From: LGRD01 sp031415135 | GTDB taxonomy: Bacteria > Pseudomonadota > Gammaproteobacteria > Burkholderiales > Burkholderiaceae_C | Direction: 5' to 3' | Assembly: GCA_031415135.1 (NCBI GenBank) | Contig: JANORB010000226.1 | Coordinates: 1 to 64,000 of the forward strand | Length of the DNA stretch: 64,000 nucleotides | In this document: positions 16,146-25,249 of the stretch, one piece after another | Layout of the letters: each line of letters opens with the position of its first letter | How positions within the stretch are numbered: the stretch's first letter is position 1 | Made by a program: the position numbers and the translations under genes | Notes under the pieces: generated by a model | Database searches by the model: none | The model's input: only the letters and a program-made list of their open reading frames with translations | What the model was told of the DNA's origin: nothing

Positions 16146-17387
16146 TCAGGCCGTCGCGGGCGCCAGGACCGTGCGCCGCACGCGCCGCACATTGAACGCG
16201 CTGACGATCAGCACCGCCTGCACCAGCGCGATGCCCAGCCACACCATGGACGGTTGATGCAGGTCCATCAATGTGCCGAACACCAGCGGCGCGATGGCCT
16301 GGCCGATGTCCAGCCCCGAATACACCACGCCGTAGACGCGGCCGGTGGCGTTGTCGGGGGCGGAGCGCTTGACCAGCAGGTCGCGCGACGGCCCGGCGAT
16401 GCCGGCGCCGAAGCCCATGGCACCGAACAGCAGCGGCACGGCCAGCGCGGGAATGCTTGCAAAACCGATCACCAGCGCGATCGTCGCAGCCACGCCGAAA
16501 CCGGCGCCGACGATGCGCTCGCAGCGCGCCGGATCGGAGGCGAGAAAACCACCCACCACCATGCCGCCGGCGCTGCACACCATGTAGATCGTCAGGCACA
16601 TGGCCGCGGCATGCTCGGGCACGCCGTGCAGCAGCTTGGCGGCTTCCGGCGCAAATGCCTGCACCCCGCTCAGTGCCGCGGCGTAGAAAAAGAAGAACGC
16701 AAAGCACATCCACACGGCGGGGATTTTCAGGAACGCCAGCTTGCCCTCCGCCGCCTGGCCCGCGGCGCCATCGGCTTTGGCGGCGGCCGGCGTCATCTCC
16801 AGCGCCAGGCGTGCCCGGTTGAACCACAACAGCGCCAGCACCGCGAACGCCAACACCCCCGCGCACACCAGTGCCACCCGCCACGAGTAGGCCAGGGTCA
16901 GCGGCACCAGCAGCGCCGGCGCCAGTGCCCAGCCCAGGCTGCCGGTGATGCCGTGCACGCTGAAGGCATGGCCCAGACGCGACGGATGCACCTTGCGGTT
17001 CAGCAAGGTGTAGTCGACCGGATGGAACACGCCGTTGCCGGTGCCCGCCACGACCGAGAACAGCGCCAGCATCCAGTAGCTCGTGCTCGCGGCGTAGCCG
17101 AATGCGGCCAGCCCCAGCAGCGCGAGGCCGGCAAACAGCACGGGCCGGGGGCCGAACCGGTCGACCACGAAGCCCGACGCGGTCTGGACGATGCATGACG
17201 TGACAAAGAAGATCGACATCAGCAGCCCCAGCTCGGCGTAGCTGGCGCTGAAGGCATCTTTCAGCCACGGGAACAAGGGCGCCAGCAAAAGCTGGCTGAA
17301 ATGGCTGATGCCGTGGGCCAGGCCGACCAGGCCGATCAAGGTGGCGTCGCTGCGCAGCGGCGCGGCCGGCGCGGTCAGGGTGGTCAT
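16146..17387 (-). CDS. Major facilitator superfamily transporter
   Basis: 413 aa with twelve predicted membrane helices. The loop 2-3 motif reads SGFVVDRFGPRPVLFAGL, the MFS signature (GxxxDRxGxR), and AGPSRDLLVKRSAPDNATGRVYG corresponds to its counterpart in the second half. An N-terminal AHGISHFSQLLLAPLFPWLKD resembles transporters annotated as putative metabolite or antibiotic exporters of betaproteobacteria. Start at ATG 17387; longer in-frame extensions upstream reach into the divergent gene and carry no membrane character. It faces the same way as the ThDP enzyme gene but is separated by the 10-bp repeats, so co-transcription is possible. Substrate unknown. Confidence 0.9.
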   Translation of the reverse strand: MTTLTAPAAPLRSDATLIGLVGLAHGISHFSQLLLAPLFPWLKDAFSASYAELGLLMSIFFVTSCIVQTASGFVVDRFGPRPVLFAGLALLGLAAFGYAASTSYWMLALFSVVAGTGNGVFHPVDYTLLNRKVHPSRLGHAFSVHGITGSLGWALAPALLVPLTLAYSWRVALVCAGVLAFAVLALLWFNRARLALEMTPAAAKADGAAGQAAEGKLAFLKIPAVWMCFAFFFFYAAALSGVQAFAPEAAKLLHGVPEHAAAMCLTIYMVCSAGGMVVGGFLASDPARCERIVGAGFGVAATIALVIGFASIPALAVPLLFGAMGFGAGIAGPSRDLLVKRSAPDNATGRVYGVVYSGLDIGQAIAPLVFGTLMDLHQPSMVWLGIALVQAVLIVSAFNVRRVRRTVLAPATA

Positions 17388-17597
17388 GAAATCTCTGCCT
17401 CTCGTGCGCCAGTCTGTGCGCTGGATCGTCGGTGGACCCAATGGTAGCGGCGGGAGAGGCCGGCAAACCGATGGTTTCATGCAACACGCCAGCCTTGGCG
17501 GGGTTCGGCGGCGAGGCACATTTGCATACACTCGCGAACTCGGAGGCTGGCCAGGCGCCCATGGGCGCCGCGAACGGCACTGAAAAAAGGACCTGCG

Positions 17598-18914
17598 ATG
17601 CTGAACTCGCTCTTTGGCGACCTGGGCTCGATGCTCGATCCGTTCGGCAAGAAGGCGCGCGCAGCGGAAGAGGCGGCCCGGTCGTTTGCCACCACGTCGA
17701 TCATGGGAGCCCTGGCGAACGAGGGCGATGACCCGCCACAGGTGGTCGACCGCCATCAGCGCGACCTGGTGGTGACCGGCTCCCCCGCCCATGCCATCCG
17801 CGAGCACTTTGCCGCGGCGCGCGCGGACATGGACACCACCAGCCGCGTCATCACGCTGCTCGACCCGATGGGCGTGTGGGCGGCCGCGGTGATCAAGGCG
17901 CTGTCGGATGCCGGCGGGCGGCCGATCGAGCGGCTGCAACTGCGCGAGCAGACCACGCTGCGCACGCTCGCGGTGATCGAGCGCGCGACGCTGGCGCGCC
18001 GGCACGAAGACACGTTGAAGATTTATCACGCCGACGTGCGCGTGCCAGGCCGCGACAATGCCGACATCCCGGTGGCGCTGATGGAGCGCAGCCACCTGAC
18101 CACCGTGATCGTGGGTCCGATGGACCCGCTGGCCATCGACTCGCTGCTGCTGTCCCTGCATGCCTCCAGCCAGTTGCCCACCTGGCGCTGCCCGCACCTG
18201 CTGTTCATGCTGCCACCCAACGCGGTGTGGATTGCGAACAAGATCATGGCGGTGGCCTGGCCGACCCAGATGCAGGTCCAGGCGTTGAACGAGCCGCTGA
18301 CGAGCGCCTCGGCGGTGTGGAACGCGATGCTGGGCCAATGGAACCAGATCAAGGCCAGCCCGGGCTGGGCCAGGCCGGCGGGGCCGGCGATGCTGGGGGC
18401 GCGGGACTTCCCGATCAAGGTGGCCGATCTCGGGCCGCCGCCTGCGGCCGTGGCGCCGGCCGCCAAGCCCGTGGCCGCGGCCGCGCCAGACGCCGCCACC
18501 ATCCAAGCCGCGCCGGTGGTGGTGCGCACCACCCGAAGCGATCTCGACGCCGAACACGCACGCAAATCGCTCGCCGAGTTGCTGACGATCGACGGCTTGT
18601 TGTGCTGCGCCATCGTCGATTCGGGCAGCGGCCTGGTGCTGGCGCGCGAGCAGCGGGAGACGCAGGACCTGGACATCGAGCGCGCCGCCGCCGCCTGCGC
18701 GCAAGTGTTGCGCGCGCATCGCCTGGCCGCCCGCAACATGGGCTTGCCGGATCACATCGAAGAAGTGGCCATCGGCACGGCCAGCCGGCACCATTTGATG
18801 CGCACCGTGTCAAGACACCCCGAGCTGTTCATGTTCGTGCTGCTGAACAAGCAGCGCTCCAACCTGTCGCTGGCCCGCTTCAAGCTGATGGAAGTGGAAA
18901 AGAGCCTGGTCTGA
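17598..18914 (+). CDS. Unknown protein with C-terminal roadblock/LC7-like region
   Basis: 438 aa, cytoplasmic, no signal or membrane segments. ATG 17598 has AAAAGGA upstream. Residues 50-275 form an unrecognised mixed domain (LVVTGSPAHAIREHF, VITLLDPMGVWAAAVIKAL, LTTVIVGPMDPLAIDSLLLSL) that looks like an alpha/beta fold. An alanine/proline-rich linker follows (about 275-315). The last 110 residues (SLAELLTIDGLLCCAIVDSGSGLVLARE, IEEVAIGTASRHHLMRTV, LFMFVLLNKQRSNLSLARFKLMEVEKSL) have the alternating helix-strand pattern and DGxxxxAIVDxxxGxVLA start of roadblock/LC7 proteins, which often regulate small GTPases or signalling complexes. That domain call is tentative. A ComFB-family gene follows 118 bases downstream on the same strand. 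Confidence 0.75.
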   Translation: MLNSLFGDLGSMLDPFGKKARAAEEAARSFATTSIMGALANEGDDPPQVVDRHQRDLVVTGSPAHAIREHFAAARADMDTTSRVITLLDPMGVWAAAVIKALSDAGGRPIERLQLREQTTLRTLAVIERATLARRHEDTLKIYHADVRVPGRDNADIPVALMERSHLTTVIVGPMDPLAIDSLLLSLHASSQLPTWRCPHLLFMLPPNAVWIANKIMAVAWPTQMQVQALNEPLTSASAVWNAMLGQWNQIKASPGWARPAGPAMLGARDFPIKVADLGPPPAAVAPAAKPVAAAAPDAATIQAAPVVVRTTRSDLDAEHARKSLAELLTIDGLLCCAIVDSGSGLVLAREQRETQDLDIERAAAACAQVLRAHRLAARNMGLPDHIEEVAIGTASRHHLMRTVSRHPELFMFVLLNKQRSNLSLARFKLMEVEKSLV

Positions 18915-19032
18915 AGATTCAGCGGCCGACCCAGGGCCGAAAAGCGCGGTGGAACGCCCGCATTTCCGGCCACCACCGGCGCGTGCCGCGCAGGACACTG
19001 CCCTCCACTTCCACCCGGTGCACAGGCCCGCC

Positions 19033-19320
19033 ATGACCACGCCATTCGAGTTGATCCACAACCACCACGAGCAAGCGGTGTTCGATGCGGTGAAAGCCGG
19101 AGCGCCAGCTTTTGCGCCTGTGGCCGCCGACGAGTTGCTGGCCGACATTGCGTGTGTCGCGTTGAACCGCCTGCCGGCCCGCTACATCCGGCATGGGGTC
19201 GATTTTGCGTTCTACCTGAGCGACAAGGAACGCGCCGACACCGAGCGCGCCGTCGCCGAGGCCGTCTCGTTCGCGTTCGAATTTGTCCAGGCCCGGGTCG
19301 CCATGCGCGCCCGCGGCTGA
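19033..19320 (+). CDS. ComFB-family protein
   Basis: 95 aa. The motif ELLADIACVALNRLPARYIRHG followed by DFAFYLSDKERADTERAVAEAV matches the ComFB (late competence development) family, including NxLPxxY and the helix near its end. From memory, ComFB proteins in cyanobacteria have been reported to bind cyclic dinucleotides; whether this one does is unknown. ATG 19033 gives the usual family length; an upstream in-frame start adds 28 residues without family similarity. It follows the unknown roadblock-like gene and precedes the convergent RND pump gene by 14 bases. Competence genes proper are absent nearby, so a signalling role is more likely than DNA uptake. Confidence 0.82.
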   Translation: MTTPFELIHNHHEQAVFDAVKAGAPAFAPVAADELLADIACVALNRLPARYIRHGVDFAFYLSDKERADTERAVAEAVSFAFEFVQARVAMRARG

Positions 19321-19334
19321 GCGCAAAGACCGCC

Positions 19335-22300
19335 TCAGCCGTGCGCCGGCGCGACCTCGTGCGCTGCGGTTTCGTTCGCGCCCGGCACGCGCTTGCGCGC
19401 CAGCAGCGTGTACATGGTCGGCACCACGAAGATCGTCAGCAGTGTGCCGAGCGACATGCCACCGACGATGACCCAGCCGATCTGGCGCCGGCTTTCCGCG
19501 CCCGCGCCGGTGGCCAGCGCCAGCGGCATGGCGCCCAGCACCATCGCGCCGGTCGTCATCAGGATCGGCCGCAGCCGCAATGACGCGGCCTCGACCACCG
19601 CTTGCAGGGTGTCCTTGCCCTGGTGGCGCAACTGGTTCGAGAACTCGACGATCAGGATGCCGTGTTTGGTGATCAGCCCCACCAGCGTGATGAGGCCGAT
19701 CTGCGAATACACATTCAGCGTGCCGCCCGACAACTGCAACGCGGCCAGCGCCCCGACCATCGACAAGGGCACGCTGAGCATGATCACGAACGGGTCGACA
19801 AAGCTCTCGAACTGCGCCGACAGCACCAGAAAAATGAACAGCAGCGCCAACGCGAACACCAGGCCGAGCGCTCCGCTGGACGACTTGAACTCGCGCGACA
19901 CGCCATTCAGCTCGGTCGAATAGCCCGGCTTGAGCACCGTGGCCGCGGTGGCTTCCATGAAGGCCAGGCCTTCGCCCAGTGAATAGCCCGGTGCCAGGTT
20001 GGCGGTGATGGCCACCGAGCGGCGCTGGTTGAAGTGATTCAGTTCGCGCGGGCTCACCGCCTCGCGCACCGACACCAGCGCCGACAGCGGGATCATCGCG
20101 TCGACGCCGTTCTTCTGGCCGCGCACGAAGATCTTCTCGATGTCGTCCGGCGTGCTGCGGCCGCTGGCCTGGGTCTGCACGATCACGTCGTATTGCTCCG
20201 CATCGCGCTTGTAGCGCGTGACGTTGCGCCCGCCCAGCATGGTTTCGATGGCGCGCGCCACCTGGTCCACCGCCACACCGGCATCGGCCGCGCGGTCGCG
20301 GTCGACCTTGATGAAGATTTCGGGTTTGTTCAGGCGCAGATCGCTGTCGGGCTGCACCAGGCCGGGGTTGCGCGCCATTTCGGCCAGCATCTGCTGCGAA
20401 ACGCGCGCCAGGTTGTCGTAGGAATCGGAGGTCACGACGACGAAGTTGATCGACCGTTCGCGAAAGCCCTGCCCCAGCGACGGCGGCGTGATCGGGAACG
20501 CCGTGACACCGGGAAGCCCAGCGAACCTGGGCTGCAGCTCGCGTGCGAGCTGCAGCGTGCTGCGCGAGCGCTCGGACCAATCGGTGGTGCGCATGAACGA
20601 GATGCCCTGCGACACGGTCGGGTTGCCGGTGACGACGAAGACGCGGTCGAATTCCGGGTAGCTTTGGCCGATGCGCTCGATCGCCCGCATGTAGCGCTCG
20701 GTGTATTCGAGCGTGGCGCCGTCGGGCGCGTTGACGGTGGCCAGGATCACGCCGCGGTCTTCGAGCGGCGCGAGTTCGCTCTTGGCGGTGCTGAACAACC
20801 ACCCACTGCCGGCCCCCGCCGCGGCCATCACCAGCAGCACGGTCCAGCGCTGGCCCAGGGTCCAGCGCAGTGCCGCCTCGTAGCGCCCGGTCAACCCCAC
20901 CAGCACGCGCTCCATGCCGCGGTCGAACAGGTTCGGGCGCGGGTTGTGGCGCAGCAGCTTGATGCACATCATCGGCGTCAAGGTCAGCGCGGTGAAACCC
21001 GACACGATCACGGCGCCGGCCAGCGTCAACGCAAATTCGGTGAACAGCCGGCCGGTGCGCCCGGGCGCAAAGGCCAGCGGAGCGTAGACGGCCGCCAGCG
21101 TCAGCGTCATCGCCACCACCGCAAAGCCGACCTCCCTGGCGCCGCGCAGCGCGGCCTGGAACGGCTCCAGGCCCGCTTCGATGTGGCGAAAGATGTTCTC
21201 CAGCATCACGATCGCATCGTCGACCACCAGGCCGATGGCCAGCACCAGCGCCAGCAGCGTCAGCGTGTTGACCGTGAAGCCGGCCAGGGCCATCAGGCCG
21301 AACACGCCGATCAGGCTGACCGGAATGGTGACCAGCGGAATGATCGAGGCGCGCAGCGTGCGCAGGAACACGAACACCACCAGCGCGACCAAGCCGATCG
21401 CTTCGGCGATGGTGCGGTAGACCGACTTGATCGAGCGATCGATGAAGACCGAGTTGTCGTTCGCCTGCTGCACCCGCAGGCCGGGCGGCAGGTCGCGCTG
21501 GATTTGCGGCATGACGGCGCGAACGCCTTGTGAAACCTCGAGCGGATTGGCGGTGGCCTGGCGGATCACACCGACCGACACCGCCGGCACGCCGTTCAGG
21601 CGCACGCTGGAGCGTTCGCTCGCCGCCGCCTGCTCGATGCGCGCGACCTCGCGCAGGCGCACGGTGTAGCCGTTGGCGCTCTTCAGCGCGATCTCGCCGA
21701 ACTGCTGGGGTGTGGTCAGGTCGGTCTGCGCCGTGACGCTGAATTCGCGCTGCCGGCTTTCGATGCGGCCGGCCGGCACCTCGAGGTTTTGCTTGCGCAG
21801 CGCGTCTTCAACGTCCTGCACGGTCAGGCGGTACGAGGCCAGCCGGTCCGGGTCGACCCAGATCCGCATCGAGAACTTGCGGTCGCCGTTGATCTGCACG
21901 TCGGCCACGCCCTGGACGGTTTGCACGCGCGGCTTGACGACGCGGTTGATCAGGCCGGTGATCTCCAGCGGCGACAGCGTTTCGCTGCTGAACGCGAGCC
22001 AGATCGTGGGCGTGGCGTCGGCCTCCACCTTGGCGATCACCGGCTCGTCGATGGCCGCCGGCAGGCGCGCGCGCACGCGCGAGACCCGGTCGCGCACGTC
22101 GGCGGCAGCGTTTTCCGGGCTCTTGTTCAGCTTGAAGCGCACCGTGATCTGGCTTTGCTCGGAGCGCGAGGTCGAGGTGATGACGTCCACCCCCTCGATG
22201 CCGGCGATGGAGTCTTCCAGCGGCTTGGTGACTTGCGATTCGATCACCTCGGACGAGGCACCGGTGAGCCGGGTCGTGACGTTGACCACCGGCTCGTCGA

Positions 22301-22418
22301 TGCGCGGATATTCGCGCACCTGCAGGCCCACCACCGACACCGCGCCGACCAGCACCAGCAGCAGCGACATCACGGTGGCGAAGACCGGCCGGCGAATCGA
22401 TGTTTCGGAAATTTTCAT
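19335..22418 (-). CDS. RND multidrug efflux permease (HAE-1 family)
   Basis: 1027 aa inner-membrane proton-driven pump of the AcrB/MexF type. N-terminus MKISETSIRRPVFATVMSLLLV is the first helix. The proton-relay pair is in ALVLAIGLVVDDAIVMLENI on helix 4. Two large periplasmic porter loops are present. The C-terminal half repeats the fold (LALLFIFLVLSAQFESFVDP and GLITLVGLITKHGILIVEF, with the lysine expected on helix 10). Length is right for the family. It follows the adaptor gene by 28 bases in the same direction, an operon. No outer-membrane TolC-like factor or regulator gene is beside it, so it presumably borrows a channel encoded elsewhere. Substrates cannot be told. Confidence 0.95.
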   Translation of the reverse strand: MKISETSIRRPVFATVMSLLLVLVGAVSVVGLQVREYPRIDEPVVNVTTRLTGASSEVIESQVTKPLEDSIAGIEGVDVITSTSRSEQSQITVRFKLNKSPENAAADVRDRVSRVRARLPAAIDEPVIAKVEADATPTIWLAFSSETLSPLEITGLINRVVKPRVQTVQGVADVQINGDRKFSMRIWVDPDRLASYRLTVQDVEDALRKQNLEVPAGRIESRQREFSVTAQTDLTTPQQFGEIALKSANGYTVRLREVARIEQAAASERSSVRLNGVPAVSVGVIRQATANPLEVSQGVRAVMPQIQRDLPPGLRVQQANDNSVFIDRSIKSVYRTIAEAIGLVALVVFVFLRTLRASIIPLVTIPVSLIGVFGLMALAGFTVNTLTLLALVLAIGLVVDDAIVMLENIFRHIEAGLEPFQAALRGAREVGFAVVAMTLTLAAVYAPLAFAPGRTGRLFTEFALTLAGAVIVSGFTALTLTPMMCIKLLRHNPRPNLFDRGMERVLVGLTGRYEAALRWTLGQRWTVLLVMAAAGAGSGWLFSTAKSELAPLEDRGVILATVNAPDGATLEYTERYMRAIERIGQSYPEFDRVFVVTGNPTVSQGISFMRTTDWSERSRSTLQLARELQPRFAGLPGVTAFPITPPSLGQGFRERSINFVVVTSDSYDNLARVSQQMLAEMARNPGLVQPDSDLRLNKPEIFIKVDRDRAADAGVAVDQVARAIETMLGGRNVTRYKRDAEQYDVIVQTQASGRSTPDDIEKIFVRGQKNGVDAMIPLSALVSVREAVSPRELNHFNQRRSVAITANLAPGYSLGEGLAFMEATAATVLKPGYSTELNGVSREFKSSSGALGLVFALALLFIFLVLSAQFESFVDPFVIMLSVPLSMVGALAALQLSGGTLNVYSQIGLITLVGLITKHGILIVEFSNQLRHQGKDTLQAVVEAASLRLRPILMTTGAMVLGAMPLALATGAGAESRRQIGWVIVGGMSLGTLLTIFVVPTMYTLLARKRVPGANETAAHEVAPAHG

Positions 22419-22446
22419 CGGCGCGTCCGCGGTCGTGCGCGTGGCG

Positions 22447-23676
22447 CTAAACCGCCGAAGCCGCCGGCGCGCGGGGCCCGGCCGCAGGCTGCGACGGGGG
22501 GCGCGACGGGCGAGCGGCGGCGTCGGCGATGTTCACCACCTGGATCGGCAAGCCGTCGGCGCGCAGCAGGCGCGCCTGCCCGGCCAGCACGACCACGTCA
22601 CCGGCCACCAGGCCTTCGAGAATCTCGACCTTGCCGGGCACACGCAGCCCGATGCGGGCTTCGAGGCGCTGCGACAACTTGCCCGCGGGGCCGTCGATCA
22701 CCTTGATCAGGTACTGCTTGCCGCCCTGCGGCACCAGCGCTTCTTCCGGGACCACGGTGGCGGCATCGCGCACCTCGAACACGATGCGCGCGCGCGCGAA
22801 CATGCCGGCGCGCAGCATGCCGTCAGGGTTGGCGATGCGGGCCCGCACCAGCAACGAGCGGCCGTTGGCGTCGAGTTGCGAATCGACCGCTTCGACACGC
22901 GCCTTGAAATCGCGCCCGGGCAGGCCGTCGAGATTGACCGCCACCCCCTGGCCCGGCTTCAGGCGCGCGATCACGCCCTCGGGCAAGCGAAAGTCGACCA
23001 GCATCGCCGACACGTCCTCGACATTGACCAGGTCGGCGCCGTCCTTCACATAGTCGCCGACGTTGACATTGCGGATCCCGGCCAGCCCGTCGAACGGCGC
23101 GACGATGCTCATGCGGCTGAGCTGCGCCTGCGCCACCGCCACTTGCGCCTCGGCCACTTCGAGCGCCGCGGCGGTCTGGTCGGCCGCACTCTGGCTGACG
23201 AAGTTCTGCGCCACCAGCTCGCGGTTGCGCTGCAGGTTGGTGCGCGCAATGCTGGCCTGGGCCCGGGCTTGCAGCAATTGGGCCTGCTGCAGCGTGGCGT
23301 CCAGTTGCACCAGCACCTGGCCGCGCCTGACCCGCTGGCCATCACCGAAGCCGAGCCGCGAGATGCGGCCGCTGACCTCGGGGCGCAACATCACGCCCTG
23401 GCGCGAGCGCAAGCTTCCCACCGCCTGGGTTTCGTCTTGCAAGCTCATCACCTCGACCTTGCCGACCTCGACCGGCACCGGGCCGCCGCTGCCCGCGCCG
23501 GGGCCGGACGCCCCGGCAGCACCCGCACCGCCCGCACGCCCGGCCGCAGAGGGGCTGGCCGCCATGTCCATCGCGGCCGCAGCCGTGCCGGCCACCGGCT
23601 TGTTCTGGACCCAATAGGCCACGCCCCCGGCGATCGAGATGCCGGCCACGGCCACAAGGGTGTGAAGAAGCTTCAT
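22447..23676 (-). CDS. RND efflux periplasmic adaptor (membrane fusion protein)
   Basis: 409 aa partner of the downstream RND permease. An N-terminal membrane anchor (LLHTLVAVAGISIAGGVAYWV) is followed by a glycine/alanine-rich linker (about residues 30-65). Then come the lipoyl half-motif GSLRSRQGVMLRPEVSGRI, a coiled-coil hairpin (LLQARAQASIARTNLQRN to QVAVAQAQLSRM), the second lipoyl half IVAPFDGLAGIRNVNVGDYV and the beta-barrel and membrane-proximal regions. A C-terminal alanine/proline-rich tail (PSRPPSQPAAGPRAPAASAV) is longer than in AcrA. There is no lipobox cysteine, so it is anchored by the N-terminal helix. Confidence 0.94.
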   Translation of the reverse strand: MKLLHTLVAVAGISIAGGVAYWVQNKPVAGTAAAAMDMAASPSAAGRAGGAGAAGASGPGAGSGGPVPVEVGKVEVMSLQDETQAVGSLRSRQGVMLRPEVSGRISRLGFGDGQRVRRGQVLVQLDATLQQAQLLQARAQASIARTNLQRNRELVAQNFVSQSAADQTAAALEVAEAQVAVAQAQLSRMSIVAPFDGLAGIRNVNVGDYVKDGADLVNVEDVSAMLVDFRLPEGVIARLKPGQGVAVNLDGLPGRDFKARVEAVDSQLDANGRSLLVRARIANPDGMLRAGMFARARIVFEVRDAATVVPEEALVPQGGKQYLIKVIDGPAGKLSQRLEARIGLRVPGKVEILEGLVAGDVVVLAGQARLLRADGLPIQVVNIADAAARPSRPPSQPAAGPRAPAASAV

Positions 23677-23738
23677 CGGTGCCTGCGACTTTAGCGGGTG
23701 AACCTGAAACGCGCTCCGCGGCCGTCGGTTCGATGGCC

Positions 23739-24200
23739 CTATCCCGGGCTGTCGACGCCGCGATTGGCCAGCGCGTCGGCGCGCTCATTGCCGGGGTCGC
23801 CGGAGTGCCCCTTGACCCAGCGCCACTCCACATGATGCAACTCGCGCAACGAGTCCAGGCGCTGCCACAGGTCGACGTTCTTGACCGGCTTCTTGTCGGC
23901 CGTCTTCCAGCCGCGCAGCTTCCAGCCGTGAATCCATTCGGTGATGCCCTGGCGCACGTAGTTGCTGTCGGTGTAGACGACCACGTTGCAACTGCGCTTG
24001 AGCGAGGCCAGCGCTTCGATGACCGCGGTGAGCTCCATGCGGTTGTTGGTCGTCAGCGCCGCGCCGCCGAACAACTCCTTCTGGTGCTCTCCCGTGCTGA
24101 GCCAGGCGCCCCAGCCACCGCGCCCGGGGTTGCCCTTGCAAGCCCCGTCGGTGTAGATGGTGACCTGGGGTCGCTGAATGCTGGCGCTGGCGCTGTTCAT
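23739..24200 (-). CDS. rnhA: Ribonuclease HI
   Basis: 153 aa enzyme that cuts RNA in RNA-DNA hybrids. The catalytic carboxylates are visible: TIYTDGACKGNPGRGG (first aspartate), NNRMELTAVIEAL (glutamate), VVYTDSNYVRQG (second aspartate) and WVKGHSGDPGNERADALAN (last aspartate with the GHxGxxxNExAD motif). The basic handle region WIHGWKLRGWKTADKKPVKN is also present, as in E. coli. ATG 24200 overlaps the stop of the methyltransferase gene by four bases (ATGA), so translation is coupled. The methyltransferase-rnhA pair is common in Burkholderiales. Confidence 0.96.
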   Translation of the reverse strand: MNSASASIQRPQVTIYTDGACKGNPGRGGWGAWLSTGEHQKELFGGAALTTNNRMELTAVIEALASLKRSCNVVVYTDSNYVRQGITEWIHGWKLRGWKTADKKPVKNVDLWQRLDSLRELHHVEWRWVKGHSGDPGNERADALANRGVDSPG

Positions 24201-25033
24201 GGCGGATCCTGGCCGGTCTCGAGGGGGTGGACGTCGTGGTTGTGGTTGTGGTTGACCACCACCGCCGGCGCCGCCTTGATCTTGTGGCGTTGCGCGGGCA
24301 GCAGGCCGACCAGGCGCATTCCGCGCACCCGCTTGACCGCGACGACGAAGTAGACCGCACCAAACACCGGCCACCAGCGCTCGCCGGCCTGCTCCATCCA
24401 TTCCAGCCGCTCCAGCCACTTTTGCGACACCACGGGCGGCCGGTAACAGCCGAAACGCCCGGCCTCGACCTCGAAGCTGAGCAGGCGCAGCCAGTCCCTC
24501 AAGCGCCGGTAGCCCATGAAGTCGCCCGTGCCGGGCAGGAACAGCGTGCCGGGGCCGCCGCGGGCGATGCGCTTGCGCAGGTGACCCAGGCGCTGGCGCA
24601 GGCCCCACAGGCTGGTGGGATTGAATCCGACCACGACCACCCGGCCTTCGGGCACCAACACGCGCTCGACCTCGCGCAAGGCCAGGTGCGGGTCGCGCGC
24701 CAGTTCCAGGCCGTGCGGCAAGACCACCAGGTCCAGGCTCTGGCTGTCGAACGGCAAGGCATCGAAGTCGCAGTGCAGCGCGACGGCGCAACGGGACAAG
24801 GCCGCATCGTCGCCCGGAGCGTCGGGGCCGACCGCATCGGTGGCGACCCACCGGTGGGGCATGCGGTTGGCTCGCAACGCGTCGAGTTCGGGCACCCCCA
24901 GCTGCAGCGCATGAAAGCCGAACAGGTCGGCCACCGCGCCATCCAGGTGGCGTTGCTCCCATTCCAGAACGTAGCGACCGGCGGGCGTTTGCAGCCACTG
25001 CGTCAAACCTATAATCGCGCCACTCTTTTCCAT
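24197..25033 (-). CDS. Class I SAM-dependent methyltransferase
   Basis: 278 aa. The start at ATG 25033 begins MEKSGAIIGLTQWLQTPAG, the conserved opening of this betaproteobacterial family. The SAM-fold centre reads DALPFDSQSLDLVVLPHGLEL and LREVERVLVPEGRVVVVGFNP, matching motifs post I to III of Ubie-like methyltransferases. The glycine-rich motif I is poorly conserved, which is usual for this family. A histidine/asparagine-rich C-terminal patch (VVVNHNHNHDVHP) is odd and could bind metal. Co-transcribed with rnhA. The mltD promoter lies just inside its start codon on the opposite strand. Substrate unknown. Confidence 0.85.
   Translation of the reverse strand: MEKSGAIIGLTQWLQTPAGRYVLEWEQRHLDGAVADLFGFHALQLGVPELDALRANRMPHRWVATDAVGPDAPGDDAALSRCAVALHCDFDALPFDSQSLDLVVLPHGLELARDPHLALREVERVLVPEGRVVVVGFNPTSLWGLRQRLGHLRKRIARGGPGTLFLPGTGDFMGYRRLRDWLRLLSFEVEAGRFGCYRPPVVSQKWLERLEWMEQAGERWWPVFGAVYFVVAVKRVRGMRLVGLLPAQRHKIKAAPAVVVNHNHNHDVHPLETGQDPP
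24988..25015 (+). promoter_or_regulatory. Predicted mltD promoter
   Basis: A perfect -10 TATAAT at 25010-25015 is preceded by TTTGCA at 24988-24993 with a 16-base spacer. It reads toward mltD, leaving a leader of about 228 bases, and lies inside the 5' end of the divergent methyltransferase gene. The 15-mer ATAATCGCGCCACTC at 25011-25025 recurs at 29744-29758 ahead of the PurM-like gene. Confidence 0.6.
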
Positions 25034-25249
25034 GAACCCGATCGCCCTGCCCGCCTGTTCCAACCACCTCATCCGGACGCTGCACGATGGCCACTCGGCC
25101 ACCCGTCGATCCGGAGGGCGTCGCACCCGCAATCGCGGCGCACCCGCGCCCACACCTGTGCCCGTGCCCGTGCCTGCGCTGCTGGCGGCGATTCTAGTGA
25201 CACCCCCGGCCACTGCATTCCCATTCTGTTTGTGGAAGAAGGAACCCCA

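Noticed and set aside
17388..18794. N-terminal extension of the MFS protein reaching 18794
   Set aside because: The extension is antisense to the 17598-18914 gene, has no membrane character, and the MFS family start is at 17387.
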